IMG/VR virus record: IMGVR_UViG_3300023063_000001
Span: 1-64,000 of that record
Origin: a virus
Length of the DNA: 64,000 bases
Reading direction: 5' to 3' (one strand)
The translations under genes and the position numbers were made by a program. The notes under the pieces are model-generated. The model was not told the origin of the DNA and did not search any database. It saw only the letters and a program-made list of their open reading frames with translations. Shown piece after piece: positions 1 to 6,380 of the stretch (within the stretch, counting starts at the first letter, position 1; each line of letters opens with the position of its first letter).

Positions 1-123
1 TACTAAACGGCTTCCGTATGCCTGGAACATCGTCTCAATCCACCATGCAAGGTCTTCCTGAGACTTACTATTGTACTCTTTAGAGTTGTCTGTAGAGTCA
101 ATGCAGTAGTTGATAAGGTACAT
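1..123 (-). CDS. Hypothetical protein, cut by window edge
   Basis: Reading frame opens at an ATG (complement of 121-123) and stays open to base 1, so only the first 41 codons are present (starts MYLINYCIDSTDNS). Its start overlaps the stop codon of the gene at 123-344 by one base, so translation is probably coupled. No recognisable domain. Confidence 0.6.
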   Translation of the reverse strand, partial: MYLINYCIDSTDNSKEYNSKSQEDLAWWIETMFQAYGSRLV

Positions 124-344
124 TAGTTTACCATCCAATTCTTGAAGTAGGCTTTAGCTTTAGGAAGAGAACGCCCCTTGATACGCAATTCAACTTCACC
201 ATCAAGGATCACTTCATAATAGTCTTGAGAGATGTTGTAATGAAAATCATAAACTTTACCTTCAAATTTCAGAGTGCCATCTTTAGCGCTAGCTTGCTGC
301 TTGGCTACCATCTTTATCAGTTTGGATTCGTTGTAGATGTTCAT
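123..344 (-). CDS. Small hypothetical protein (73 aa)
   Basis: 73-aa protein, MNIYNESKLIK at the N terminus, with alternating charged and aromatic residues suggesting a small beta-rich domain (DFHYNISQDYYEVILDGEVE). It lies directly downstream of the promoter at 383-411 with an AAAGGA ribosome site in the leader, and is followed with a one-base overlap by the partial gene at the left edge. Function unknown. Confidence 0.7.
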   Translation of the reverse strand: MNIYNESKLIKMVAKQQASAKDGTLKFEGKVYDFHYNISQDYYEVILDGEVELRIKGRSLPKAKAYFKNWMVN

Positions 345-382
345 TGTCTGTATTCCTTTGGTTCATTGTCTCGATATGAAGA

Positions 383-411
383 ATTCTACAGACATAGAAA
401 ACAGGTGTCAA
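383..411 (-). promoter_or_regulatory. Sigma70-like early promoter
   Basis: On the minus strand TTGACA (406-411) and TAGAAT (383-388) are separated by exactly 17 bp, preceded by the TTGT context shared by the other leftward early promoters. It would drive the genes at 344 and below. Confidence 0.75.
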
Positions 412-414
412 CAA

Positions 415-529
415 CTATTTTTCATTAGATGCAAGATATTCAGCTTCGTATACATCTGAACATTCCTCTTGTAAATCTTTCAGATACCCCCAAAACTCCG
501 ACTCCGTAATAAAGTTTCTTTTAGTTCAT
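415..529 (-). pseudogene. Frameshifted small gene
   Basis: From an ATG at 529 the frame stops after MN, but ignoring one base directly after the ATG opens a frame that runs to a TAG at 415-417 and looks coding (TKRNFITESEFWGYLKDLQE, then an acidic tail ending ASNEK). I infer a one-base insertion in a 37-aa gene, or a sequencing error. It lies behind the intact gene at 568-711. Confidence 0.45.
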
Positions 530-567
530 TTTTAAGATTTCTGTCTGCCTTTCAAGGTATGTCATAT

Positions 568-711
568 TCAAACAACCTTACTACCCACCACATAACGAAC
601 ACCTTTCAAGCCTACATTCAGCGAAGCTGCCCATTTCTTTGCTGCATTAAGAGTTTTACGATTGGCTACTACTTCTTTGTTGAAAGTGTCGGTGATGATG
701 TAGGTAGTCAT
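568..711 (-). CDS. Small basic hypothetical protein (47 aa)
   Basis: ATG at 711 follows an AGGAG ribosome site (CAGGAGCTACGCC) and the frame stops at 568-570. The 47-aa product (MTTYIITDTFNKEVVANRKT...) is basic and has the look of a short phage protein with a beta-hairpin followed by a helix (LNAAKKWAASL). A promoter-like pair lies just upstream at 752-779. Function unknown. Confidence 0.65.
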   Translation of the reverse strand: MTTYIITDTFNKEVVANRKTLNAAKKWAASLNVGLKGVRYVVGSKVV

Positions 712-751
712 GGCGTAGCTCCTGGGTTGTATGTTTTGCTTTCTTGTGTTC

Positions 752-779
752 AGTATACGTCATCTGTCAGGTTGTGCAA
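752..779 (-). promoter_or_regulatory. Possible promoter
   Basis: Minus-strand TTGCAC (774-779), 16-bp spacer, TATACT (752-757), located 40 bp upstream of the gene at 568-711. The -35 is weaker than in the other leftward promoters. Confidence 0.45.
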
Positions 780-787
780 GAATTATT

Positions 788-1063
788 TTAAGATATTTTA
801 GTGGTAGGGACTAAGTCTGGACCAAGAGGGACCAAGTAGTTTTTAGCTGCCTTCAGACTTGAAAAGCTTTTCTCATTGACCCCTTGATAATACAGATCTT
901 CATTTATAAAGCAAGAAAAATAATCTTTCTTTTTAACTCCTAATGTCCAATAGCGAGCAATAATAAAGCCCTCCAAATGCTTCCATTTGTGAGGGCCTGT
1001 CCTAGACCAGCCTGATTTATCTGGTTTGTATTGGTTCCTAACAGTCACGACGATGGCAACCAA
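788..1063 (-). CDS. Hypothetical protein (91 aa)
   Basis: 91-aa basic protein (MVAIVVTVRNQYKP...), overlapping the end of the upstream gene (1038-1223) by 26 bp. It contains a run of aromatic and lysine residues around YWTLGVKKKDYFSCF and a C-terminal helix SFSSLKAAKNYL. No known domain seen. The start is uncertain because no strong ribosome site precedes the ATG. Confidence 0.55.
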   Translation of the reverse strand: MVAIVVTVRNQYKPDKSGWSRTGPHKWKHLEGFIIARYWTLGVKKKDYFSCFINEDLYYQGVNEKSFSSLKAAKNYLVPLGPDLVPTTKIS

Positions 1064-1223
1064 GCTTTAAAAGCTCTGCAACGATAATGTCTTCTGCATC
1101 CATCAACTCACAGATTAGATCATCAGAGCAACCTGTATTTTCAGCATCACGGGTTTCCGATTTAGCAAGGGTCAGCTTGTTTTGGAGAGAAAGAATAGTG
1201 CTATCATTGGTAAATTTGTTCAT
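1038..1223 (-). CDS. Small acidic helical protein (61 aa)
   Basis: The start chosen is the ATG at 1223 (MNKFTNDSTILSLQ), which follows a GAAGAG-containing leader; an upstream in-frame ATG at 1301 would lie inside the promoter at 1273-1301 and is rejected. The protein is helical and acidic (ENTGCSDDLICELMDAEDII). First gene of a two-gene operon with 788-1063. Function unknown. Confidence 0.65.
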   Translation of the reverse strand: MNKFTNDSTILSLQNKLTLAKSETRDAENTGCSDDLICELMDAEDIIVAELLKLGCHRRDC

Positions 1224-1244
1224 GGTGTTCACTCTTCGTCTGGT

Positions 1245-1262
1245 AAGAAGCTTTTGCCTCTT
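1245..1262 (-). promoter_or_regulatory. Leader hairpin (family member 1)
   Basis: On the minus strand AAGAGGC, AAAA loop, GCTTCTT form a 7-bp hairpin about 10-30 nt into the transcript from the promoter at 1273-1301. The same hairpin type, with compensating base changes, occurs in the leaders at 2244-2264, 6245-6260 and 10288-10300. Confidence 0.55.
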
Positions 1263-1272
1263 GATGTGATTG

Positions 1273-1301
1273 ATTTTATAGACATTATACAACCACGTCA
1301 A
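1273..1301 (-). promoter_or_regulatory. Sigma70-like early promoter
   Basis: Minus-strand TTGACG (1296-1301), 17-bp spacer, TAAAAT (1273-1278), upstream of the genes at 1223 and 1063. Confidence 0.7.
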
Positions 1302-1319
1302 CAGCTATTTCAATGATCT

Positions 1320-1412
1320 TTAGTTTTCTATCATATTACACATCAGCCCAGCTACTAAATAGCTATAACCAATTAAACAAAAACCAAAGATGAAGATTAG
1401 TAAAACTATCAT
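1320..1412 (-). CDS. 30-aa membrane peptide
   Basis: ATG at 1412 overlaps the stop codon of the gene at 1412-1558 (TAATG arrangement). The 30-aa product (MIVLLIFIFGFCLIGYSYLV...) is almost entirely one transmembrane helix. The overlap suggests coupled translation. Very short, so support is only moderate. Confidence 0.45.
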   Translation of the reverse strand: MIVLLIFIFGFCLIGYSYLVAGLMCNMIEN

Positions 1413-1558
1413 TAAACACCACCAAACTCAATAGGGCTATACACAATCTTACATCCATCTTCATACAAGACAGCCGTAGCAAGCTTTGTGTTAGGGGATA
1501 CATTCCTTGTGTACATCCACAAGACCACTGTAGCTGATTTAAAGAAAGTGGTTATCAC
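1412..1558 (-). CDS. Small hypothetical protein (48 aa), GTG start
   Basis: GTG at 1558 overlaps the TGA of the gene at 1555-1746; the frame runs 48 codons to TAA at 1412-1414. The product (VITTFFKSATVVLWMYTRN...) ends in CKIVYSPIEFGGV. It resembles short phage proteins with a two-strand hairpin; function unknown. Third of a tightly coupled chain 1746, 1558, 1412. Confidence 0.5.
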   Translation of the reverse strand: MITTFFKSATVVLWMYTRNVSPNTKLATAVLYEDGCKIVYSPIEFGGV

Positions 1559-1746
1559 AACACTCCTCCGAGCATTGCCGCTGTCAACACTTTAGCTGCT
1601 ATCCTATCTGTATCAAGATCCAATCCCCAGGACTGTTGCATATAGAAAGGTTGAGCCTCAACAATAGCACTAGCATCTGAGAATGAAATAGATAGACGTT
1701 CGCATATTGTCTGTATTACAGCTTGTTCCCAGTTTGTGTATGTCAT
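1555..1746 (-). CDS. Small hypothetical protein (63 aa)
   Basis: The start ATG at 1746 follows AAAGGAATCAAAATC, a good ribosome site; longer in-frame starts overlap the terminator at 1793-1818. The protein (MTYTNWEQAVIQTICERLSI) is helical, ending KVLTAAMLGGVL. Function unknown; first gene of a coupled three-gene set. Confidence 0.65.
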   Translation of the reverse strand: MTYTNWEQAVIQTICERLSISFSDASAIVEAQPFYMQQSWGLDLDTDRIAAKVLTAAMLGGVL

Positions 1747-1792
1747 GATTTTGATTCCTTTAGGTATTTGCTTTTGATAAGCCATTATAAAG

Positions 1793-1818
1793 AAGCCCCC
1801 ACACGAATGCAAGGGCTT
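1793..1818 (-). terminator. Intrinsic terminator
   Basis: Minus-strand AAGCCC...GGGCTT stem followed by CTTTATAA, immediately after the stop codon of the gene at 1827-2045. Confidence 0.6.
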
Positions 1819-1826
1819 TTATGAGG

Positions 1827-2045
1827 TTATTTATATTTGGCTTTTACAAGATCTTTGAGGCAGGATTCACAACCAAAAGCTTGCGTGGCACTGGTAAAGC
1901 TTGCTTGCTGCTTGATCGTGTTAAAGTAAAGCTTTTGTACACGAAGGCTAAAAATACTAGAACAATACTTCTTGCACAATTCGCAGTTACCAAGACGATC
2001 AGAACTTGAGTGGGCATCCTGAATCACGGCTTTAAAGTTCGACAT
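1827..2045 (-). CDS. Cys-rich small protein, possible zinc binder (72 aa)
   Basis: The 72-aa protein has two CxxC motifs, NCELCKKYCSS near residue 20 and GCESCLKDLVKAKYK at the C terminus, a spacing consistent with one structural zinc site. Its ATG (2045) sits 5 nt after the stop of the gene at 2050-2223, and a terminator follows at 1793-1818. Probably a small zinc-ribbon-like phage protein; the partner is unknown. Confidence 0.65.
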   Translation of the reverse strand: MSNFKAVIQDAHSSSDRLGNCELCKKYCSSIFSLRVQKLYFNTIKQQASFTSATQAFGCESCLKDLVKAKYK

Positions 2046-2049
2046 GATC

Positions 2050-2223
2050 TTAAGCCTTCTCTGCTGTTAGTTCTTTGATATTGTGGGTGTGATGAACACA
2101 AGCTTCAACATGGTGTTTAGAAAACTTCTTGTTAAATGTAACTTGTGCGTAGCGTTCACCATTCAGCATAATGTTCCAAGTGGTATAAGTAGCTGCGAAT
2201 TCTTTAGAATCTTGAGTTTTCAT
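2050..2223 (-). CDS. Small hypothetical protein (57 aa)
   Basis: ATG at 2223, stop TAA at 2050-2052, 57 aa (MKTQDSKEFAATYTTWNIML...). It is basic and histidine-rich near the C terminus (FSKKFSKHHVEACVHHTHN type composition). It is the first gene after promoter 2273-2301 and leader hairpin 2244-2264, and is closely followed by the zinc-binding candidate at 1827-2045. Function unknown. Confidence 0.65.
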   Translation of the reverse strand: MKTQDSKEFAATYTTWNIMLNGERYAQVTFNKKFSKHHVEACVHHTHNIKELTAEKA

Positions 2224-2243
2224 AGTGCTTACTCGTTATGTTT

Positions 2244-2264
2244 AGAAGCTGTTTTGCTCCCTTC
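2244..2264 (-). promoter_or_regulatory. Leader hairpin (family member 2)
   Basis: Minus strand: AGAAGGGAGC, AAAAC loop, AGCTTCT; GGAGC pairs with GCTTC. It lies at the 5' end of the transcript from promoter 2273-2301. Confidence 0.5.
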
Positions 2265-2272
2265 TGTTATCT

Positions 2273-2301
2273 ATTCTAGTGTGATTCACTTCATACGTCA
2301 A
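2273..2301 (-). promoter_or_regulatory. Sigma70-like early promoter
   Basis: Minus-strand TTGACG (2296-2301), 17-bp spacer, TAGAAT (2273-2278), upstream of the genes at 2223 and 2045. Confidence 0.75.
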
Positions 2302-2373
2302 CAAGTGATTGAAGAATTTATAGAATTTCTTTTCATGTGTGGTCGATTCGGCTCACATTGGTAAATTTGTTCA

Positions 2374-2565
2374 CTATTCGTTCTCAATAGAAGCTTTACA
2401 AACAGTAACCTTAATTTCTGGATTAGCTTTTTGAATCTCTAGCAACAACTTCTCAAGATTATTCGGGGCAGTGAAATCCCAATAATTCCCATAGAATACA
2501 GTTTTCTGATTGACTTCAATGCCTATCATCTCTGTAACAGAATCTTTAAAGATTACGATGTTCAT
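2374..2565 (-). CDS. Small hypothetical protein (63 aa)
   Basis: The start ATG at 2565 (MNIVIFKDSVTEMIGIEVNQ) overlaps the stop codon of the 38-aa gene upstream in an ATGA arrangement, so it is preferred over the longer GTG-rich extension. The protein is likely a small alpha/beta domain ending KVTVCKASIENE. Function unknown. Confidence 0.65.
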   Translation of the reverse strand: MNIVIFKDSVTEMIGIEVNQKTVFYGNYWDFTAPNNLEKLLLEIQKANPEIKVTVCKASIENE

Positions 2566-2678
2566 GCTCTCACCTCCACTATCCAAACCCCATCCAAACG
2601 ATATAGCTTACACTGTACACCTTCTTTAAGCATTTCATAAGCTTTGTTGAATGCTTGTGTTGATGATTGAAATGTCAT
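2562..2678 (-). CDS. 38-aa hypothetical protein
   Basis: ATG at 2678 follows AAAGGAATAACCAG; frame ends with TGA at 2562-2564 overlapping the next start. Product starts MTFQSSTQAFNKAYEMLKEG. The same frame stays open upstream without a start codon as far as the promoter and encodes plausible protein (AWEGFYKAGNIAANAF), so this may be the 3' remnant of a longer gene. Confidence 0.5.
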   Translation of the reverse strand: MTFQSSTQAFNKAYEMLKEGVQCKLYRLDGVWIVEVRA

Positions 2679-2776
2679 CTGGTTATTCCTTTGTTCAAAT
2701 CGGTAGAATGCATTTGCCGCTATGTTACCGGCTTTATAGAACCCTTCCCAAGCTGCTTTTGCGTCTCTGTGTGGTA

Positions 2777-2805
2777 ATTGTAGCTCTAGGCTGTGTGACT
2801 GTCAA
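2777..2805 (-). promoter_or_regulatory. Sigma70-like early promoter
   Basis: Minus-strand TTGACA (2800-2805), 17-bp spacer, TACAAT (2777-2782), upstream of the coupled genes at 2678 and 2565. Confidence 0.75.
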
Positions 2806-2809
2806 CAGG

Positions 2810-3061
2810 TTATTTATCTAATCCACGTATTACATTTTGTAGCATATCATTGATAACTTGCTGTGCAAGGTCGTGAGGCTCAGATATAGTCGAAAGGATG
2901 AGGAATTCTGGAACAATAGTGCTCCCCCATTGTTGAAATAAATCAGCCTCAGCCTCCTCTTTGGAATAATAAATAGGATTATTTAAATCCAAAGTTAGTA
3001 TATTGCTAGATTCTTGAGTGTACTCCACCTTGCTCGGATCAAGCATCCAGAAGTATTTCAT
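2810..3061 (-). CDS. Hypothetical protein (about 83 aa)
   Basis: Acidic 83-aa protein (MKYFWMLDPSKVEYTQ...) with a C-terminal helix AQQVINDMLQNVIRGL. The chosen ATG lies 5 nt after the stop of the gene at 3066-3284; a longer start at 3082 is also possible. No domain recognised. Confidence 0.55.
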   Translation of the reverse strand: MKYFWMLDPSKVEYTQESSNILTLDLNNPIYYSKEEAEADLFQQWGSTIVPEFLILSTISEPHDLAQQVINDMLQNVIRGLDK

Positions 3062-3065
3062 CAGA

Positions 3066-3284
3066 TCAGTAATCCGTATCATCTTCGGAAGGTGCTTTAG
3101 GCTCTTGCATCCAATGTGTATAGTAATTTGAAGGATCCATTACCATATTTTCATCTTTGCGTAGTTGGCTGTAGTGTACAGAAATCCAAGCTGTCCCATT
3201 CCAAGCTAAGACACAAGGACCATCTGAAGGTAATGGCCTAACATCTTTAGTGGCAAAGTAGTACATTTCGTTATGAATTTTCAT
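3066..3284 (-). CDS. DUF551-like small protein (72 aa)
   Basis: The 72-aa protein has the pattern VLAWNGTAWISVHYSQ followed by YYTHWMQEPKAP, matching my recollection of the DUF551 family, common in phage accessory regions, which ends in a THWMPLPEPP-type motif. The ATG at 3284 follows AATGAGGAGAATG. Function of the family is unknown. It probably forms an operon with 3306-3851 and 2810-3061. Confidence 0.6.
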   Translation of the reverse strand: MKIHNEMYYFATKDVRPLPSDGPCVLAWNGTAWISVHYSQLRKDENMVMDPSNYYTHWMQEPKAPSEDDTDY

Positions 3285-3305
3285 AACATTCTCCTCATTA
3301 ATTTA

Positions 3306-3851
3306 TTAATGACTCATAATTAACATCAGAATACATACTAACACACTAGCTCCAAAGAATACACATCCTTCTATATTATTTTTACCCTTCAAAGTGTCTA
3401 TTTGTGCAGGGTTTTGATCGTTTGAAACGACGTTCTCTTTTTGTGTGTGACCTACAGCCTCTTCCCTGTCATCGCTGTTTTGAGCATTGAATTGAGCCTT
3501 AACAGAGCGTGCTTTCTTGAGCAATACAATAGCTCTGTCACGCTTAGCTGAGACAATATTCAAAAGCTCTGAATACTCTTCAATGCTCATGTTACCAGCT
3601 TTGTATTCTTGTACAAGCTCTGTCATCTGTTGTGTAAGGGTCTGCACACGTTTTGCTTGAGGAAGAATCCTATCTTGGATTGAGACAGCAGCTTTCTTGT
3701 TGGGCTCAGGGTCTGCATAAGAAGACACACAAGCGCTACCATCAGGATTAAAATGCACCTTCTGTGACTTGGATTGACGATTACCAATCTGTTCACCAGA
3801 GTACTCGTAGCTATCGGCATTATTCCAAGAAGCAACTATGTAATTTCTCAT
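3306..3851 (-). CDS. C-tail-anchored membrane protein (181 aa)
   Basis: 181 aa. The middle (about residues 60-125) is a charged helical region with coiled-coil character (RVQTLTQQMTELVQEYKAG, then SAKRDRAIVLLKKARSVKA). Residues about 160-180 form a single hydrophobic segment (CVFFGASVLVCILMLIM) at the very C terminus, so it is probably anchored in the inner membrane with its body in the cytoplasm. The ATG at 3851 follows AGGAGATAGGTC. Role unknown; the layout would suit a membrane-tethered modulator of host functions, which is inference only. Confidence 0.6.
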   Translation of the reverse strand: MRNYIVASWNNADSYEYSGEQIGNRQSKSQKVHFNPDGSACVSSYADPEPNKKAAVSIQDRILPQAKRVQTLTQQMTELVQEYKAGNMSIEEYSELLNIVSAKRDRAIVLLKKARSVKAQFNAQNSDDREEAVGHTQKENVVSNDQNPAQIDTLKGKNNIEGCVFFGASVLVCILMLIMSH

Positions 3852-3889
3852 GACCTATCTCCTAAAGCTTTGTTTGTGTCTGTGTGATG

Positions 3890-3918
3890 ATTGTACACCA
3901 ACAAAAGAAGCGCCACAA
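3890..3918 (-). promoter_or_regulatory. Weak promoter candidate overlapping a terminator
   Basis: Minus-strand TTGTGG (3913-3918), 17-bp spacer, TACAAT (3890-3895) ahead of the gene at 3851. The -35 lies in the loop and arm of the terminator at 3902-3927. Confidence 0.35.
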
Positions 3919-3927
3919 GGGCGCTTT
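3902..3927 (-). terminator. Intrinsic terminator
   Basis: Minus-strand AAGCGCC, CTTGT loop, GGCGCTT, then CTTTTGTT; it follows the gene at 3957-4559. Confidence 0.75.
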
Positions 3928-3956
3928 AGGAGAAATTTCAGATTATTTTAAGCCAA

Positions 3957-4559
3957 TTACATTGGAGACCAACCGGGGACACTGAGCCTCACCAATGTAC
4001 GAAGAACATCTTCCATAACAGGTGTTGATTCATGCAACATTGTCACATTCCCCACATAAATCTTGTTTGCTTGCAAAGCAATACGTTGCAAATCTGATAA
4101 ATCTAGGTGACTACAATCCCCGCCTTCCCTAATTTCCCCACTCCACTCGCCAATATAGGCTGCTGAAGCTGCCACACTTGATGCTAAAATAATAGCTTCG
4201 TCAGGCCAATCCTCAGACCCTGCATTCCATTTGGGGATGTCGTCTTGCCATTTTCCTGCTGTGTGAATATGTGTTCTATGACCGCCACCATGAGTTTGAA
4301 GCTCAGGCACCCAATAACCATCAATGTGAACACCTTTACGACGGTGTGTTGTGTTAGCTTTGACCAGTCCTTGATCAATCATCAAATAAATAGGACCATC
4401 AGTGTCTACTTCCAGTAGCATTTGATCAATAGTAGGTTGCCACCGTTTAAGTTCAGCCGGAAGACCAACTTCTTTATGAAATGCTTTCATATACACACGC
4501 TCCATAGTGTGCTTTGGAAATGTTACGGCTCCCTTTTCTTTTACAATACTTTTCATCAC
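3957..4559 (-). CDS. Hypothetical protein (200 aa)
   Basis: 200 aa with no domain I recognise. Visible features are a His/Gly-rich segment (HIDGYWVPELQTHGGGHRTH, about residues 79-98) that could bind metal, and a C-terminal region ending VRLSVPGWSPM. The ATG at 4559 overlaps the stop of 4556-5098 (ATGA) and follows GGGGGAGAAGTG. It is the last gene of its operon, closed by the terminator at 3902-3927. Confidence 0.6.
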   Translation of the reverse strand: MMKSIVKEKGAVTFPKHTMERVYMKAFHKEVGLPAELKRWQPTIDQMLLEVDTDGPIYLMIDQGLVKANTTHRRKGVHIDGYWVPELQTHGGGHRTHIHTAGKWQDDIPKWNAGSEDWPDEAIILASSVAASAAYIGEWSGEIREGGDCSHLDLSDLQRIALQANKIYVGNVTMLHESTPVMEDVLRTLVRLSVPGWSPM

Positions 4560-5098
4560 TTCTCCCCCTTCAACGCTTTAATCTGCTCGCTCGCCTTAGC
4601 AATAGTGGCTTCAAGCTCACGTAATTGTTTGTCTTTTTCTGTTTCAACTGTCGGGTATTCAACAGAATCAATAGCAGTTTTGAAAGATAATTTGATTTCT
4701 TTGGCGCTTTGGTGTGGATTATCTCCCCACAATACCATTGGGCAAACTTCTCCATCTGTCCAAGTATTAGTAAAGATTTTATCCGACCCCATAAATTTAT
4801 AAACGAGGTCATCACAACGACCAAAGTTTTCAGTAAGCCATTCTTTAGTAGCTTTGAATTCATAATAATCTTTATAACGAATAAACCAAGCTTCTTTATT
4901 CATATCAAAGGAATACTTTTGTTCAGCTAATTCAAACCTACTTTCATGCCACCACCAAATCCCATCAACCCGAACTGTACTAGAGCCGCTTTGGCTCAAT
5001 TCAGTGATAGTATATTCTTTACCAAGCAGAATGATCGCCGCATACTGCACAGAGGCCTCCACACAAACAACCCTATCACCCACTTTAAACTTACTCAT
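4556..5098 (-). CDS. SH3-like N-terminal domain plus coiled-coil tail protein (180 aa)
   Basis: Residues 1-55 look like a small beta-barrel of the KOW/SH3 type (FKVGDRVVCVEA, then KEYTITELSQSGSSTVRVDG). The C terminus (about 150-180) is a charged heptad region (EKDKQLRELEATIAKASEQI). The ATG at 5098 overlaps the TGA of the 42-aa gene upstream. Probably a structural or regulatory early protein; function unknown. Confidence 0.6.
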   Translation of the reverse strand: MSKFKVGDRVVCVEASVQYAAIILLGKEYTITELSQSGSSTVRVDGIWWWHESRFELAEQKYSFDMNKEAWFIRYKDYYEFKATKEWLTENFGRCDDLVYKFMGSDKIFTNTWTDGEVCPMVLWGDNPHQSAKEIKLSFKTAIDSVEYPTVETEKDKQLRELEATIAKASEQIKALKGEK

Positions 5099-5223
5099 AC
5101 CAAAGCTCCTTTCTCAGCGTCTACAATACGTTGTATGCCTTCTTTTGCTTCTCTCATTGTAATCTCTCCTTTCAAACAACGCAAGTGCCACTCTTGTACT
5201 GCTGCTTTAGCTAAGATGCTCAT
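5095..5223 (-). CDS. 42-aa helical protein
   Basis: ATG at 5223 follows AAGGAAATAACA; 42 codons to a TGA overlapping the next ATG. The product (MSILAKAAVQEWHLRCLKGE) continues with ITMREAKEGIQRIV, a helix-turn-helix-like pair of short helices, though too short to call. Coupled to 4556-5098. Confidence 0.55.
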   Translation of the reverse strand: MSILAKAAVQEWHLRCLKGEITMREAKEGIQRIVDAEKGALV

Positions 5224-5241
5224 TGTTATTTCCTTGTTTAT

Positions 5242-5328
5242 TTAGCTTTGAATGAATTCTAACCATGTTGGTGGGTTGTTCAATAAACAAGCCGCTGCCC
5301 AGGCTTTCAAGGTCGAGTAGTCGATCAT
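5242..5328 (-). CDS. 28-aa peptide
   Basis: ATG at 5328 overlaps the stop of the gene at 5325-5588 (ATGA). The 28-aa product (MIDYSTLKAWAAACLLNNPP) ends TWLEFIQS. Support is only the coupled start and plausible composition. Confidence 0.35.
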   Translation of the reverse strand: MIDYSTLKAWAAACLLNNPPTWLEFIQS

Positions 5329-5588
5329 TTTGATACCTCACAGCGGATGCCAGCAGCCGTGATGGCTTGCTTCACCTCATCATCGTAGAGAACCTGAGCC
5401 GACACATAGGTTTCAGACATATGAGGCTCAGGCAACACCACGCAAACCGAGTCCAGCGCCGCATTCCAAGCTTGCTCTGCGATCATCTTGCGCAGCACTT
5501 CCTCTGTGTTCCTTTCTAGGTTGCCATTCGGATGATTTTTAGCGAACCAAGCCTGGAACGTTGGCCTCCGCGCTTCTTGAATGCTCAT
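5325..5588 (-). CDS. Phage accessory protein, GC-rich (87 aa)
   Basis: 87 aa beginning MSIQEARRPTFQAWFAKNHP and containing the stretch SVCVVLPEPHMSETYVSAQ and AITAAGIRCEV. This composite layout (EAWF... AWNAAL ... LPEP) is familiar from mosaic accessory proteins of proteobacterial phages. It is clearly richer in GC than its neighbours, which suggests recent acquisition. The ATG at 5588 follows CAGGAGAGTTGATTT. Function unknown. Confidence 0.65.
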   Translation of the reverse strand: MSIQEARRPTFQAWFAKNHPNGNLERNTEEVLRKMIAEQAWNAALDSVCVVLPEPHMSETYVSAQVLYDDEVKQAITAAGIRCEVSK

Positions 5589-5591
5589 AAA

Positions 5592-5741
5592 TCAACTCTC
5601 CTGAAAATTAGTACGAACAACATAACGACAAGCCCCGTATTGCATATCAAGCTTGTTTGCCCTATTGCGAGCACGCTGTCTGTCATTATAGGGTTTGCCT
5701 ACAGACTGCTTGGTGTGGATGTCGATGATGGAAAAGGTCAT
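5592..5741 (-). CDS. Small basic phage protein (49 aa)
   Basis: ATG at 5741 follows AAGAGGAGAATTTAA. The 49-aa product reads MTFSIIDIHTKQSVGKPYND then RQRARNRANKLDMQYGACRY, a pattern I recognise from small conserved phage proteins of unknown function (a strand, a PYN-R-RAR helix, then YGACRYxV). Basic, possibly nucleic-acid binding (inference). Confidence 0.6.
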   Translation of the reverse strand: MTFSIIDIHTKQSVGKPYNDRQRARNRANKLDMQYGACRYVVRTNFQES

Positions 5742-5786
5742 TTAAATTCTCCTCTTTGGAGGCATCTTCTCAAACAACTGAAGGGT

Positions 5787-5894
5787 TTAGATACCGAAGC
5801 GATTGGTGAGAATAGTGTTGCGACGGCTAGGGCTCATTCTATTGCCACAGGTACTAGGTTCAGTGATGCGGGCTTTCAAGGCTGTCATGTTCAT
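5787..5894 (-). CDS. 35-aa basic peptide
   Basis: ATG at 5894 follows TAGGAGAAACAAAA, the first start after promoter 5938-5966. The product starts MNMTALKARITEPSTCGNRM and is basic. A longer in-frame open frame extends upstream through the promoter and is rejected. Confidence 0.5.
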   Translation of the reverse strand: MNMTALKARITEPSTCGNRMSPSRRNTILTNRFGI

Positions 5895-5937
5895 TTTTGT
5901 TTCTCCTAGATGTTGGGTTTCTTGCTTTGTTGAAGTA

Positions 5938-5966
5938 ACTATAGCAACAGCCCTGGCCCGTGTCAA
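5938..5966 (-). promoter_or_regulatory. Sigma70-like early promoter
   Basis: Minus-strand TTGACA (5961-5966), 17-bp spacer, TATAGT (5938-5943), with an A/T-rich block immediately upstream resembling an UP element. Drives the operon 5894 to about 3957. Confidence 0.8.
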
Positions 5967-6000
5967 CAAAAATTTAGAGATATTTTCAGTAAATTTTTTA

Positions 6001-6027
6001 AAAGAAAAAGCCCCATTTAGGGGCTTT
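6001..6027 (-). terminator. Intrinsic terminator
   Basis: Minus-strand AAAGCCCC, TAAAT loop, GGGGCTTT, then TTCTTTTA, just after the gene at 6046-6228. Confidence 0.85.
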
Positions 6028-6045
6028 GAAGCGTTGAAATTTGAC

Positions 6046-6228
6046 TCAGTAACCAGCCCACTCTTTAAGCTCTTTATAGTCGGTGAAAGTCTTAATGCCA
6101 CCGTCCTCTAATACACCGTTAATAGTGTACCAATCATGTGCGCTTACAAATACTCGACTCTCTGAATCAACGCCTTGTCCTGCATACCAATCTTGGTTGC
6201 TTGCCCACTTCAATTGTGAATCATTCAT
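6046..6228 (-). CDS. Small acidic protein (60 aa)
   Basis: 60 aa (MNDSQLKWASNQDWYAGQGV...), rich in W, Y and D, with a probable small beta-sheet. It is a single-gene transcription unit with its own promoter (6272-6299), leader hairpin (6245-6260), ribosome site TAGGAGAATTGAA and terminator (6001-6027). Function unknown. Confidence 0.7.
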   Translation of the reverse strand: MNDSQLKWASNQDWYAGQGVDSESRVFVSAHDWYTINGVLEDGGIKTFTDYKELKEWAGY

Positions 6229-6244
6229 TTCAATTCTCCTATTT

Positions 6245-6260
6245 GGAAGCTTTTGCTTCC
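6245..6260 (-). promoter_or_regulatory. Leader hairpin (family member 3)
   Basis: Minus-strand GGAAGC, AAAA loop, GCTTCC, about 12-30 nt after the -10 of promoter 6272-6299. Confidence 0.6.
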
Positions 6261-6271
6261 TTCTGTGGTTA

Positions 6272-6299
6272 ATTCTACACCATCACAAACACACGTCAA
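6272..6299 (-). promoter_or_regulatory. Sigma70-like early promoter
   Basis: Minus-strand TTGACG (6294-6299), 16-bp spacer, TAGAAT (6272-6277), preceded by an A/T-only tract of about 25 bp. Confidence 0.75.
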
Positions 6300-6332
6300 C
6301 TATTATTTTAAATTTATTTTCTCTAGGCATAA

Positions 6333-6357
6333 GAAAAACCCGCTTTCTTAGGGCGGG
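6333..6357 (-). terminator. Intrinsic terminator
   Basis: Minus-strand CCCGC/GCGGG stem (6339-6343 with 6353-6357) followed by TTTTTCTTA, downstream of the gene at 6381-6728. Confidence 0.8.
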
Positions 6358-6380
6358 CTTTCGTGGGGTTGCATGGATCG